Shown here: positions 42,151 to 49,636 of the stretch, in pieces
How the letters are laid out: every line of letters begins with the position of its first letter
Position numbering within the stretch: the stretch's first letter is position 1
DNA from: Akkermansiaceae bacterium
GTDB lineage: Bacteria > Verrucomicrobiota > Verrucomicrobiia > Verrucomicrobiales > Akkermansiaceae
Length of the DNA stretch: 64,000 nt
Direction of reading: 5' to 3'
Assembly (NCBI GenBank): GCA_019634595.1
Contig: JAHCBC010000002.1
Coordinates: 558,001 to 622,000 of the forward strand
Position numbers and translations under genes: made by a program
The notes under the pieces: model-generated
Seen by the model: the letters and a program-made list of their open reading frames with translations, nothing else
What the model was told of the DNA's origin: nothing
Databases searched by the model: none

Positions 42151-42930
42151 ATGAACTCCCCACACGCTTCCTTCCCTAAAGATACGGACCATGGTGTTGA
42201 GTGGCATACCTCGACAGATGGAAACCAAGCAGGACCATTCACTAGAGAAGAGATACACGATTTAATCGAACAACGTGACCTTTCCCGAAATACGCTCGTC
42301 TGGAACCGGGATCTTCCAGATTGGCTTCCTATTCTGAGCAGCGAGTTTGTAACCTTTTTCTCTACGCCCCCTCCTTTACCAAGCTCTACCACTAAACGAG
42401 AAAACACCGATAAGAAGTCATCCGGCAACAGCAATAAGATTCTCTCGCTCATTGGATCGGGATCTCTACTTTTGATTGCCGTTCTCCTGAGCCGATCATG
42501 TGGTGGTATGATTGGACAAAAAGCTGCCGAGAAGCATCTCGCAGATAGAAATAGAAATTCCATTCCTTCCAATCGCCCTTCCGGACCCGATCCTTTTGAT
42601 TTGAGCGTGGAATCCATGCTTCCACAGATTGTTACTGAGATGAATGAGCGCCTCCCTATTAACGTGGATCGCGAGACACGTTTAGATCGACTATCAGCAG
42701 GTCCAGGGAAGAAAGTCACCTACCACTATTCTCTAATAAATCTTAGAATTTCTCAAATCGACGAGGGATCGTTTATACCACAACTGAGGGAGCAACTTGT
42801 AAATGGATACAGAAACGAGAAGGGAATGAGTTACTTTCGAGATAATGATGTCTCAATGGATTTTAAATACACAGACCCCGATGGCGCTTATTTCACAACA
42901 ATCTCCGTAGGACCAAGTGACTTACGCTGA
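42151..42930 (+). CDS. GYF_2-domain membrane protein (island gene)
   Basis: Starting at MNSPHASFPKDTDHGVEWHT (259 aa), the protein has an N-terminal GYF_2 domain at about 15-58 (WHTSTDGNQAGPFTREEI, then WNRDLPDWLPI), a Pro/Ser-rich linker and one membrane helix (about 95-115, ILSLIGSGSLLLIAVLLSRS). After the helix is an outer domain containing LPQIVTEMNERLPINVDRET. GYF_2 modules bind proline-rich peptides, often on membrane proteins of unknown role. Codon use is clearly AT-richer than in flanking genes, indicating transfer. Its stop is 26 nt before an attC-like hairpin, as in an integron cassette. Confidence 0.75.
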   Translation: MNSPHASFPKDTDHGVEWHTSTDGNQAGPFTREEIHDLIEQRDLSRNTLVWNRDLPDWLPILSSEFVTFFSTPPPLPSSTTKRENTDKKSSGNSNKILSLIGSGSLLLIAVLLSRSCGGMIGQKAAEKHLADRNRNSIPSNRPSGPDPFDLSVESMLPQIVTEMNERLPINVDRETRLDRLSAGPGKKVTYHYSLINLRISQIDEGSFIPQLREQLVNGYRNEKGMSYFRDNDVSMDFKYTDPDGAYFTTISVGPSDLR

Positions 42931-42956
42931 ACCTCAATATCAAGATCCTGCAACTT

Positions 42957-43013
42957 GCGAATAAGTCGGTGGAGGCAACCGGCTAAAGCCGGTGCCTCAC
43001 TCTGACGTTAGGC
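42957..43013 (+). other. Integron attC-like recombination site
   Basis: A near-perfect hairpin (GAGGCAACCGGCT-AA-AGCCGGTGCCTC) is flanked by GTCGGTG on the left and CACTCTGAC on the right. It ends in GTTAGGC, the consensus attC simple site (GTTRRRY). The left core site, expected to be complementary to it, is degenerate (GCGAATAAG). Such attC hairpins lie at the 3' end of gene cassettes, and an open frame starts 22 nt further on. This is recognition by eye, and a chance hairpin cannot be fully excluded. Confidence 0.5.
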
Positions 43014-43035
43014 AGAACCATCAAGACGACAACTT

Positions 43036-43884
43036 ATGAACGACGCGCTGATTACAGCCATAGCGACTGCACTCTTGGTCTTTGTGGGATTGGTTCAAGC
43101 TTGGATTTTATCCTCACAGAAGCGGCAAGTAAGGCTTCAGCTGATTACGGAATACCGAAAGCGATGGCAAGATAGTTACGAGGACTGGGCCAAGGTAGTT
43201 TTCATCGGGCACGGCCCAACCGAATTCTACCAGATCGTTGACGAAGCCTCTGCAAAAATACTTCAAGACAAAATCCAGTCTTCGGGCATGAGTGGACCGA
43301 CTATTTGGGCCCTCGACAGCATTCGATCTGCATGTGGAGTAATGAGCGATGTTTCAATGCGCATAGTCCAGGGACAGCTTCATATTTCCGATGTATACCC
43401 AGTATTTGGGACAGAATTACTACGTCACAGCCGCCCTTTACGGAAGATTCTCGACTCTGACTACCGAGACGACTATTTTGACGAACAATTATCTCCCGAG
43501 CACTCGAAGGTTCGAAACGAGTTGCAAGATTGGTTGATTTATCACGACGGATCTCGGCGACGATGTCTGATTCTACTTGATTTGCTATGGGCTGAAGCGA
43601 CTCGCCTAGAAGATTTACCTCCTTCTGATATTCGAAGTGCAGCGGAAGCAAAAATGAAAACTGGATACATCAATCGAACGCGTGTCTTCAGAGAAGCAAT
43701 TCGACTAAACGGTGTTGTTTATATTTTTATGGCATGGAGATTGTCTAGATTCTTGTGCCGCGCCGAATATAAATCTCAATGGAATCGCTTGGGAATTGAC
43801 AGGAGAAGACTTGATATCTTGGAATCAGCGTGGACCGAACGCCTACTTCGCAATCATCAAATTCAATCAAGCCATAACCAATAA
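43036..43884 (+). CDS. Hypothetical membrane-anchored protein (island gene)
   Basis: The 282-aa protein has one N-terminal membrane helix (about 3-25, DALITAIATALLVFVGLVQA) with the remainder probably cytosolic. There is a basic juxtamembrane region (KRQVRLQLITEYRKRWQDSY) and a helical body (WALDSIRSACGVMSDVSMRI, LIYHDGSRRRCLILLDLLW). The domain is not recognised. The gene is AT-rich relative to the flanks and begins 22 nt after the attC-like site, as expected for a second cassette, but no second attC follows. The function is unknown. Confidence 0.65.
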   Translation: MNDALITAIATALLVFVGLVQAWILSSQKRQVRLQLITEYRKRWQDSYEDWAKVVFIGHGPTEFYQIVDEASAKILQDKIQSSGMSGPTIWALDSIRSACGVMSDVSMRIVQGQLHISDVYPVFGTELLRHSRPLRKILDSDYRDDYFDEQLSPEHSKVRNELQDWLIYHDGSRRRCLILLDLLWAEATRLEDLPPSDIRSAAEAKMKTGYINRTRVFREAIRLNGVVYIFMAWRLSRFLCRAEYKSQWNRLGIDRRRLDILESAWTERLLRNHQIQSSHNQ

Positions 43885-44208
43885 GAACGGGTTCAAGGGT
43901 GAAGTGCAACGGAGTAAGTTCGGTTATGTCTTTTCCTCGACCCGTTTTTATCCGTAAGCTTCGGGAATTGTCTTGGGAAAGAGATTCCGCAGGCTGATCA
44001 AGGGTCGGGGCGGCGGGATTGCCTGCGCTTCGCTCCGGCCAAGCGAGGTGCGGCTTCGCCGGAGTTTTTTCCGAAGATGCTGCGAGCATCCGAAAGCTTT
44101 CGAACCCGGCTCCGCTTTGCTGCGCTTGGGTTCTCATCCCGCCTTGGGTGGAATGGGCGGGGGCGCGTTGCAAGATAGGAGGCGTGCTTCCCCACTGATG
44201 TTGTTTAT
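43885..44208. other. Island right end, non-coding
   Basis: About 320 nt without a supported gene. It contains an AACGGGT/ACCCGTTTTT pair with a wide loop (43888-43953), which could be a weak terminator for the 282-aa gene, then the split tRNA-end copy at 44003-44107, and a short unmarked stretch before tRNA-Pro. Confidence 0.6.
44003..44107. repeat. tRNA-Pro 3'-end copy followed by the structured insert (second copy)
   Basis: Positions 44003-44020 are identical to the 3' 18 nt of the tRNA-Pro gene (including two bases of its CCA end). They are followed by an 80-nt insert related to the one at 41614-41691, and then CGAACCC. The insert has a CTCCGGC/GCCGGAG stem with TTTTTT and a GATGCT/AGCATC hairpin. 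Repeats of a tRNA 3' end next to the intact gene are the usual footprint of site-specific integration. Confidence 0.75.
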
Positions 44209-44285
44209 TGGTCGGGGCGGCGGGATTCGAACCCACGGCCTCTTCGTCCCGAACGAAGCGCGCTACCAGGCTGCGCCACGCCCCG
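44209..44285 (-). tRNA. tRNA-Pro(CGG)
   Basis: A 77-nt cloverleaf is visible: acceptor CGGGGCG/CGCCCCG, D-arm GCGC/GCGC, anticodon stem CTTCG/CGAAG with loop TTCGGGA (anticodon CGG), T-arm GTGGG/CCCGC with TTCGAAT, discriminator A and an encoded CCA. It decodes CCG proline codons. Its 3' end is the integration target duplicated at 44003-44020 and 41597-41613. Confidence 0.97.
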
Positions 44286-44371
44286 ACACTTTGGGCTGAC
44301 TTCTGGTCGGAAGTATCCCGGCCCAAATCTTGGAATTTTCGCCGCTGGTGCAAGCGGAAATTTTGATGAGA

Positions 44372-45196
44372 TCACACCGGGCTTCCGTTCGCCCTGCCGT
44401 CGTCTCCGGTGAAGAAGTGACGCAGCGCTTCGATGGCTCCCTGGGCGTGGGAAGTGGTGCAGGGATAGCCCCCGGTGGCGGCGATTTTGCGGCGGATGGC
44501 CTCGACGGCGTTCGCCGGGCAGGCGGCCATCCTGGCGTGGGCGGGGTCGAGCATCTCGAAGTCGTTGTGGCTGTCGCCGATGGCGAAGCACCGGTCCGCT
44601 CCGAGGCCGTTCAGACGGGCGATCTCGGAAAGGCTGCTGCCTTTCTGGTAGTCCCGGTGGCCGAAGCGGAGGTAGATGGAGTTGCGCTGCCAGCCGAGGC
44701 GTGGTTCCGCCGCCGCCAACGGGGTGATGCGGCCGAGGATCCATTCCATTTCCTCATCGCTCTGGGAGATGATGCCGGCAGGGTCTCCCTGCAGTTCGAT
44801 CCATTGTGCGCCGGTGTGTTCCTCGACTTCCTTGCGGATGGCCTTGAGAAGCTTCTTCGTGCTTTTGAAAAGCCGGTGGATTTCCTTTTCGCAGGTCTTG
44901 TTCCATTTCTCATGGGGCAACCAGCGGCCGAAAGGGTTGGGGAAATAGATCTCTCGTTCCCGGGCAACAACGTAGTCGGGAAGAAACGGAAAGCGGCTTT
45001 CGATGAAGCCCTCCACCATCTGCGCCATGGAGCGCCCGGTGTTGATGCCCCACACCGCACCGTGCGTCCCGCGCAGCGACTGGATGAGCGTGAAGAACTC
45101 CCCGGGCACCGGAGGCTCCGCCGCGGGGTCGTGGAGGGTGCCGTCGAAGTCGAATGACAGGATGACGGAGGGGGAGATGGGTGGCAGGGCTCGCAT
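44372..45196 (-). CDS. HAD-superfamily hydrolase (HAD-IIB/Cof-like)
   Basis: The 274-aa cytosolic protein starts at [20 protein letters not shown]. The catalytic DFDGT (Asp16, Asp18), motif II in WGINTGRS, and the motif III/IV region [13 protein letters not shown] and [14 protein letters not shown] are intact, which fits a HAD phosphatase with a C2-type cap. These enzymes dephosphorylate sugar phosphates or cofactors. It is the third gene of a compact minus-strand set with the 119-aa membrane protein (12 nt upstream) and the spermidine-synthase-like gene. The substrate is unknown. Confidence 0.88.
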   Translation of the reverse strand: MRALPPISPSVILSFDFDGTLHDPAAEPPVPGEFFTLIQSLRGTHGAVWGINTGRSMAQMVEGFIESRFPFLPDYVVAREREIYFPNPFGRWLPHEKWNKTCEKEIHRLFKSTKKLLKAIRKEVEEHTGAQWIELQGDPAGIISQSDEEMEWILGRITPLAAAEPRLGWQRNSIYLRFGHRDYQKGSSLSEIARLNGLGADRCFAIGDSHNDFEMLDPAHARMAACPANAVEAIRRKIAATGGYPCTTSHAQGAIEALRHFFTGDDGRANGSPV

Positions 45197-45208
45197 GGTG
45201 GGACGCGC

Positions 45209-45568
45209 TCAAACGTCGATGGCATCCACCACGCTGTCCACGATGGAATGGAGGATGTCCGTGGAGAGGCGGTCTGCCAGCCCGGAAAGCGTGCGGCGCA
45301 CGCCAAGCAAGGAGAAGAACGCAAGGAACAAGCCTGCGAGGGCTTCGATCATCCGGACCCATTCTTCGTCCGACGGCCAGCCGGCGCAGGCGGATACGAA
45401 CAGCAGCACCGCGGCAACGCCCATGGCGATGCGGGCGAAGGCGGGCAGGACCTGCACCTTCAGGGAGAGGATTTCCTCCGGCTGGAGGGGATGGTGGAGC
45501 TTTCCCGATTTCCTGATTCCCGCCTTGACCGCACGGCGGCGGATGGCCTCGACCCGGGCGGCTTTCAT
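45209..45568 (-). CDS. Small integral membrane protein
   Basis: The 119-aa protein starts at MKAARVEAIRRRAVKAGIRK. A basic N-terminus is followed by two hydrophobic helices (about 42-60, PAFARIAMGVAAVLLFVSAC, and about 70-90, MIEALAGLFLAFFSLLGV) and an acidic tail ending DSVVDAIDV. The domain is not recognised. It sits 23 nt after the spermidine-synthase-like gene and 12 nt before the HAD gene, so all three are probably co-transcribed. Confidence 0.65.
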   Translation of the reverse strand: MKAARVEAIRRRAVKAGIRKSGKLHHPLQPEEILSLKVQVLPAFARIAMGVAAVLLFVSACAGWPSDEEWVRMIEALAGLFLAFFSLLGVRRTLSGLADRLSTDILHSIVDSVVDAIDV

Positions 45569-45591
45569 CGTCGGTGTGGGGATGCTACGGC

Positions 45592-46269
45592 TCAATCGAC
45601 CGGGCGGCCTTTGCGGGCGAGCCAGATGGGCTGCATGCGCGGCCGCTTTGCATTGGGGGAGACGGGCACGGCGTGTTCCGCCACGTCGAATCCCGCCTGT
45701 TGCAGGCGCTTGTAGATGGTCGCGTGCGGGCGGGAGCTGGCGATGGCCAGCAGGCCGCCGGGCTGGAGTGCCTGATAGGCGGAGGAAAGCCAGGAACGGT
45801 CCTCCGGCCACGGGCGGTTCTTGGAATTGAGGGGGGCGGCATCCATGTGGATGAGGATGGCGTGGAGAGTGCCGCTCTGGCGGGCCAGCGCGGCGGGTCC
45901 GGCATCCGTCTCCAGGGAGACGCGGGCGTCGGTCTTGAACGCGCCGTCCGGGATGTGACGATGATGCCACGCGGGGATTTCCGGCAGCGGCTCGATCACG
46001 GTGAAAGTGCCCCGCTTCTGTGGCAGTTCTTTGGTGATGGCATCGAGGGCCTGGCCGAGCCCCAGGCCGATCAGCCAGATCTTCGGCTGACGGGCGGGGC
46101 GGAATGGTGCAGCGGCAAGGAATGCCAGCTCCTTTTCCGCGGCGGCGGTGGAGGGGCCGCAGATCTGCTGGCCGTGGACTAACAGATAGAGCCGGCCGTC
46201 ATGCTCCTGGAGCAGGAGGTTGGTTCCGTCCTGCAGGGTGGTTTCTTCGAGGTTGTTTCTTGGCTTCAT
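45592..46269 (-). CDS. Spermidine/spermine synthase-like methyltransferase-fold protein
   Basis: The 225-aa protein has the Rossmann nucleotide-binding core of the SpeE-like group: PKIWLIGLGLGQALDAI (glycine-rich loop), then TFTVIEPLPEIPAWHH (acidic loop), SGTLHAILIHMDAAP, and LQPGGLLAIASSR late in the domain. It lacks the long N-terminal domain of classical spermidine synthase and may be a related aminopropyl- or methyltransferase. Its location with a HAD phosphatase does not clarify the role. Confidence 0.7.
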   Translation of the reverse strand: MKPRNNLEETTLQDGTNLLLQEHDGRLYLLVHGQQICGPSTAAAEKELAFLAAAPFRPARQPKIWLIGLGLGQALDAITKELPQKRGTFTVIEPLPEIPAWHHRHIPDGAFKTDARVSLETDAGPAALARQSGTLHAILIHMDAAPLNSKNRPWPEDRSWLSSAYQALQPGGLLAIASSRPHATIYKRLQQAGFDVAEHAVPVSPNAKRPRMQPIWLARKGRPVD

Positions 46270-46307
46270 CGAGCTTGCGGCTTGCTTTCTTGGTGTGGTT
46301 CTAGTAG

Positions 46308-46592
46308 ATGGCGGATACTATGTCCACAGAACCTGCTACTCCAGTTCCCGGAGCTGAAAAAAAGTTGGTCGCCGGCCTGCTCGGGATCTTCCTCAATTGC
46401 CTCGGGATCCACAAATTCTATCTCGGTTATAAAAAGGAGGGTTTGATCATGCTGCTGGTCAGCGTTCTTACCTGCGGAATCGGGGCCGTCGTCATGTGGC
46501 CCATCGGTCTTATTGAAGGTATTATCTACCTGACCAAGAGCGATGCGGAGTTCGTCGCCACGTATGTCACGGGCCGCAAGGGCTGGTTCTGA
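46308..46592 (+). CDS. TM2-domain membrane protein
   Basis: The 94-aa protein (MADTMSTEPATPVPGAEKKL; an alternative ATG lies at 46320) consists of a short tail and a TM2 domain. The first helix begins LVAGLLGIFLNCLGIHKFYL, followed by GYKKEGLIMLLVSVLTC, the second helix and a short C-terminus. TM2 proteins are small two-helix membrane proteins of unknown role. A bidirectional terminator separates it from the HU gene. Confidence 0.85.
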   Translation: MADTMSTEPATPVPGAEKKLVAGLLGIFLNCLGIHKFYLGYKKEGLIMLLVSVLTCGIGAVVMWPIGLIEGIIYLTKSDAEFVATYVTGRKGWF

Positions 46593-46636
46593 CGCCCTCC
46601 GTGGCTGTTCCGGTTTTTGACATGACTTCCAAAATG

Positions 46637-46664
46637 AAAACCCCGGCCGGGTGGCCGGGGTTTT
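46637..46664. terminator. Bidirectional rho-independent terminator
   Basis: AAAACCCCGGCC (46637-46648) and GGCCGGGGTTTT (46653-46664) form a perfect 12-bp stem with a GGGT loop and T-runs readable from both strands. It serves the convergent TM2 and HU genes. Confidence 0.95.
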
Positions 46665-46701
46665 TCGGTATGGGTTTTTCAACAACGGATGTTTCCGCGG
46701 A

Positions 46702-46977
46702 TCAAAGGCTGGCTTTGAGGACGGAGGATGGCTTGAAGCCGACGGACTTGGAGGCGGCGATCTTCATGGACTCTCCGGTCTTCGGGTTGCGGCCTTGGCG
46801 TGCGGCGCGCTTTTTCACCTCGAAGGTGCCGAAACCGATGATCTGGACCTTCTTGTCTTTCTTGACGCCCTTGGCGATGGAGTCGAGGACGGCCTCGACG
46901 GCTTCGTCGGCGGCGCGCTTGGTGACGTCTTTTCCGAGGGCTTTCTGGACGGCTTCTACGAGTTCGGCTTTGTTCAT
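46702..46977 (-). CDS. HU-family DNA-binding protein
   Basis: The 91-aa protein starting at MNKAELVEAVQKALGKDVTK has the HU/IHF fold: N-terminal helices, the saddle IIGFGTFEVKKRAARQGRNP with the RNP arm, and SMKIAASKSVGFKPSSVLKA. It bends DNA and organises the nucleoid. The residues fit an HU homodimer. It is transcribed toward the bidirectional terminator at 46637-46664. Confidence 0.95.
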   Translation of the reverse strand: MNKAELVEAVQKALGKDVTKRAADEAVEAVLDSIAKGVKKDKKVQIIGFGTFEVKKRAARQGRNPKTGESMKIAASKSVGFKPSSVLKASL

Positions 46978-47134
46978 GGCAGACGTGTTTGTGAGAACGG
47001 GCCGGAAAATTGGCAAGAGAAAAGCTGATAGGCTGCGGGAGAATTTTTCCTAGAGCCTGCTTGACTTTCAGGGGGGGACGGACGTATGCGCGGACCTCCG
47101 GGCCGGGCGGGGAGGGCATCGCGCGGGATGGCGT

Positions 47135-47158
47135 GATTCTGTTAGATTCTGTTAGATT
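47135..47158. repeat. Short tandem decamer GATTCTGTTA
   Basis: GATTCTGTTA occurs twice in tandem (47135-47144 and 47145-47154) plus GATT. It lies in the gap between the HU and YiiX-like genes. It may be an operator or simply a slipped repeat. Confidence 0.6.
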
Positions 47159-47211
47159 GGCTCATGCCGCGGAACATGGGGCCTGCTTGACCGCGGGTTT
47201 AGCATGCGGGG

Positions 47212-48564
47212 ATGAAGGGAGCGCCGGATGGGCCTGACATCCTGGGCCGCGGGGTGTCCGCCGTCCTGGCGGCGGCGCGCGCGGTTCCGGAGCCGGAGGA
47301 GCTGGATGCGGAGCTCGCGTCCGCGGAACGGGCGGCGGCCAGGGGTTATTTCCTGCCTGACGAGGATGAGGCGGTGCGGCTACGGTATTTCCAGTACTTA
47401 TCCGTCCGCGGCGCGCTGCTGGTGACGCTGGAGGACCTGGCGGTGGCGGCGGGGGACGGCGGCACGGACTGGCGGGGACGGCTGCCCGTGTTCGTGACGG
47501 CGTTCGCGGCGGCCTGCGTGCTCATGCGTGCGTCCGGATACGTGGTGAGGCTGGCGAAGGACCGGCCTGTGGTGTGGAAGAAGCTGGATGAGGGGGGTGC
47601 GGCGGCTGGCATCCCGCGGAAGACGTTCACCGCATTGTACAAGTCCGTCTCGGCCCGGAGGAATTGGCAGCGTTTCATCGCGGCGGCGGATTTCTATTTC
47701 AGGAACAGGGAGGAGATCAGGTCCCTGGCGGGAGATCCGGTGGTGGGGCGCATGGTCGCGCTGCTGGAGAAAGAGGAACCCATGATCGAGCGGCGGCGGA
47801 GCGAGGCGCTGAAGCGTTTCTTTTCCTACCGTTGGTTTTCCTTCCTGCGGCGTCACCGTTCCGCGTGGCGGCAGGTGATGTACGGTCTGTTCAAGGTGTC
47901 CGGCAGCGCCATCGCGGAGCTGCGGCAGCCGGGGGTGAAACCGGCGGGTGCGCCAAAGCGGATCACCTCCGGATTGCGGGAGGAGATCCTGGCGAAGGCA
48001 AAGCCGGGGGATGTCTTCGTGACCCGGCATGACGATGCGGTGAGCAACCTGTTCCTGCCGGGATTCTGGCCGCATGCCGCCCTTTACCTCGGTTCCTCCC
48101 GGGAATTGGAGGAGCTGGGCATCCTCCCCGGCCTGCCGGATGACGGGAGCAAGTGGTTCCTGGAGGCGAAGAAAGACGGCGTGAGGCTCCGTGCCTGCTC
48201 TGAAACGCTCGCTGTGGATGCTTGTGTGCTGCTGAGGTCCCCGCTCGCACCGGAGGAGCTGGCGGCCGCGGTGAAACGGGCGTTGCTCCATGAAGGGAAA
48301 CCGTACGATTTCCTGTTCGACTACCGTTTCCAGGATGTTGTGGCCTGTACGGAGGTCATCTATCGTGGATTCCATGGGGTGGGGGTAGTTGCTTTTCATC
48401 TGGAGGAGGTGGGCGGGAGGCTCTGCCTGCCGGCGGAGGAGATGCTGAACCAGGCCTTGGATGCTGGTTTCAAAGTCATTGCGGCGGCGGGCTTGGGCGG
48501 AGGGAAAGTTCTGGCCGGGATCAAGGCGGAAGTGGCCTTCCATGGCAGTCGCCAGCCATTATAA
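47212..48564 (+). CDS. YiiX-like permuted NlpC/P60 cysteine peptidase
   Basis: The 450-aa protein has a helical N-terminal part (about 1-250) and a C-terminal YiiX/YebB-type domain. The domain has PGDVFVTRHDDAVSN, FWPHAALYLG (catalytic His in the permuted fold) and VVACTEVIYRGF (catalytic Cys), with LFDYRF between them. This is the His-before-Cys order of the permuted NlpC/P60 family (peptidase C92). Such enzymes cleave amide or thioester bonds in lipid or peptide substrates. The large N-terminal extension is unusual and unassigned. Confidence 0.75.
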   Translation: MKGAPDGPDILGRGVSAVLAAARAVPEPEELDAELASAERAAARGYFLPDEDEAVRLRYFQYLSVRGALLVTLEDLAVAAGDGGTDWRGRLPVFVTAFAAACVLMRASGYVVRLAKDRPVVWKKLDEGGAAAGIPRKTFTALYKSVSARRNWQRFIAAADFYFRNREEIRSLAGDPVVGRMVALLEKEEPMIERRRSEALKRFFSYRWFSFLRRHRSAWRQVMYGLFKVSGSAIAELRQPGVKPAGAPKRITSGLREEILAKAKPGDVFVTRHDDAVSNLFLPGFWPHAALYLGSSRELEELGILPGLPDDGSKWFLEAKKDGVRLRACSETLAVDACVLLRSPLAPEELAAAVKRALLHEGKPYDFLFDYRFQDVVACTEVIYRGFHGVGVVAFHLEEVGGRLCLPAEEMLNQALDAGFKVIAAAGLGGGKVLAGIKAEVAFHGSRQPL

Positions 48565-48581
48565 AGTTATGTTAAATAACT
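48565..48581. repeat. AT-rich hairpin directly after the YiiX-like gene
   Basis: AGTTAT and ATAACT flank a GTTAA loop immediately after the stop at 48564. It could help end transcription, but there is no T-run. Confidence 0.5.
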
Positions 48582-48604
48582 GGGATTCAAACGTTTGTCC
48601 GAGC

Positions 48605-48622
48605 TTGTGAAAAATTTCACAA
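48605..48622 (+). promoter_or_regulatory. TGTGA-N6-TCACA palindrome upstream of the ATP synthase operon
   Basis: TTGTGAAAAATTTCACAA is a perfect 8-bp inverted repeat with a 2-nt centre. It matches exactly the CRP/FNR-family consensus TGTGA-N6-TCACA. It lies 68 nt before atpB. A Crp-like regulator could respond to energy or redox status, but none is encoded in the window. Confidence 0.55.
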
Positions 48623-48689
48623 ATAGGCCTTGCGAAAGATCTGGGCGTTATCATATGACCCACGCGCCCGACGCAATCGGGCTCACCAC

Positions 48690-49562
48690 ATGCGATTTTT
48701 CCTCACCTCATCGGCTGTCTGGCTCACAGGCCTCGTCTCCGCTTCCGCGGCTGCAGGTGGTCACCACGTTCTCCCGCTCGACGCGCAGCGGCTCCATGAG
48801 ACCCTCCCGATCAACAACTCCATTCTGATGGTGTGGCTGGCGGTTGGATTGATCGTTCTGTTCTGCAAGGCTGCCACCCATAAGCTCGCCTTCATCCCTG
48901 TCGGTATCCAGAACGTGGCGGAGTGGGCCATGGAGTCCCTCTATAACTTTCTGGAAGGCCTGATGGGCGCGCACCTGATCAAGCGCACCTTCTGGTTCTT
49001 CGGCACGATCTTCTTCTTCATCCTGACCTCGAACTACCTGGGCCTCATCCCCGGTGTGGGAACCGTGGGACAGCACCTAGTGGATGCGCAGGGCAACCAC
49101 GTCGGGTTCCTGCCATGGCTGCGCGGCGCCAACGCCGACCTCAACATGACCGCGGCGATGGCCTTTTCCTTCGCTGCCCTCTGGTTCTACTGGGCGGTCA
49201 CCGAGAACGGCGTGAAAGGCTTCCTTTCCCACATCTTCGCGCCGAAGGGTGTCAGCGGCATCCTTTTCTGGCTGATGGTGCCTCTCTTCTTCTTCGTCGG
49301 CATCCTGGAGGTTGTCTCCATCGGCATCCGTCCGGTCGCCCTCAGCTTCCGTCTCTTCGGCAACATCTATGGTGGTGAGCAGACTCTGGAGGCGCTCATG
49401 GCGCTGGTCCCCATCAAGTGGCTCCACTTCCTGCCGGCGCTGCCATTCTACTTCATGGAGCTTCTGGTCGGATTCGTCCAGGCGCTCGTCTTCACCCTTC
49501 TCTGCGCCATTTTCCTCAAGCTGATCTGCGACCACGGCGATCACGACGAAGCGCATCACTGA
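48690..49562 (+). CDS. atpB: F1Fo ATP synthase subunit a
   Basis: Starting at MRFFLTSSAVWLTGLVSASA (290 aa), the protein has about five to six helices. The conserved helix contains VSIGIRPVALSFRLFGNIYGGE with the essential channel arginine next to LSFRLFGN, and the final helix is VGFVQALVFTLLCAIFL. The signal-like N-terminus is typical of verrucomicrobial versions. It conducts protons to the c-ring and is the first gene of atpBEFHAGDC. No atpI is present in front. Confidence 0.95.
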   Translation: MRFFLTSSAVWLTGLVSASAAAGGHHVLPLDAQRLHETLPINNSILMVWLAVGLIVLFCKAATHKLAFIPVGIQNVAEWAMESLYNFLEGLMGAHLIKRTFWFFGTIFFFILTSNYLGLIPGVGTVGQHLVDAQGNHVGFLPWLRGANADLNMTAAMAFSFAALWFYWAVTENGVKGFLSHIFAPKGVSGILFWLMVPLFFFVGILEVVSIGIRPVALSFRLFGNIYGGEQTLEALMALVPIKWLHFLPALPFYFMELLVGFVQALVFTLLCAIFLKLICDHGDHDEAHH

Positions 49563-49636
49563 AAAATTTCAGTGGTCTGACCATGGCAAAGACCGTGGGG
49601 GCCGCCGGAAACCAACATCAAACACAACACAAGATA

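Larger units (their letters stand above)
41597..44212. mobile_element. Small genomic island at tRNA-Pro
   Basis: A 2.6-kb AT-rich segment lies between the degenerate tRNA-Pro fragment at 41597-41728 and the intact tRNA-Pro 3' end at 44212, with a third tRNA-end copy at 44003. It carries two orphan membrane-protein genes with codon use unlike the flanks, and an attC-like hairpin. No integrase, transposase or relaxase is visible. Boundaries are set by the tRNA-derived repeats; whether this is one insertion or several is unclear. Confidence 0.65.

Noticed and set aside
43745..44353. Minus-strand frame across the tRNA, split repeat and island end
   Set aside because: It is made of tRNA and repeat translations without protein character.
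44205..44744. Minus-strand frame ending with [20 protein letters not shown]
   Set aside because: This phrase is the well-known false translation across tRNA-Pro; the tRNA and the HAD gene explain the sequence.
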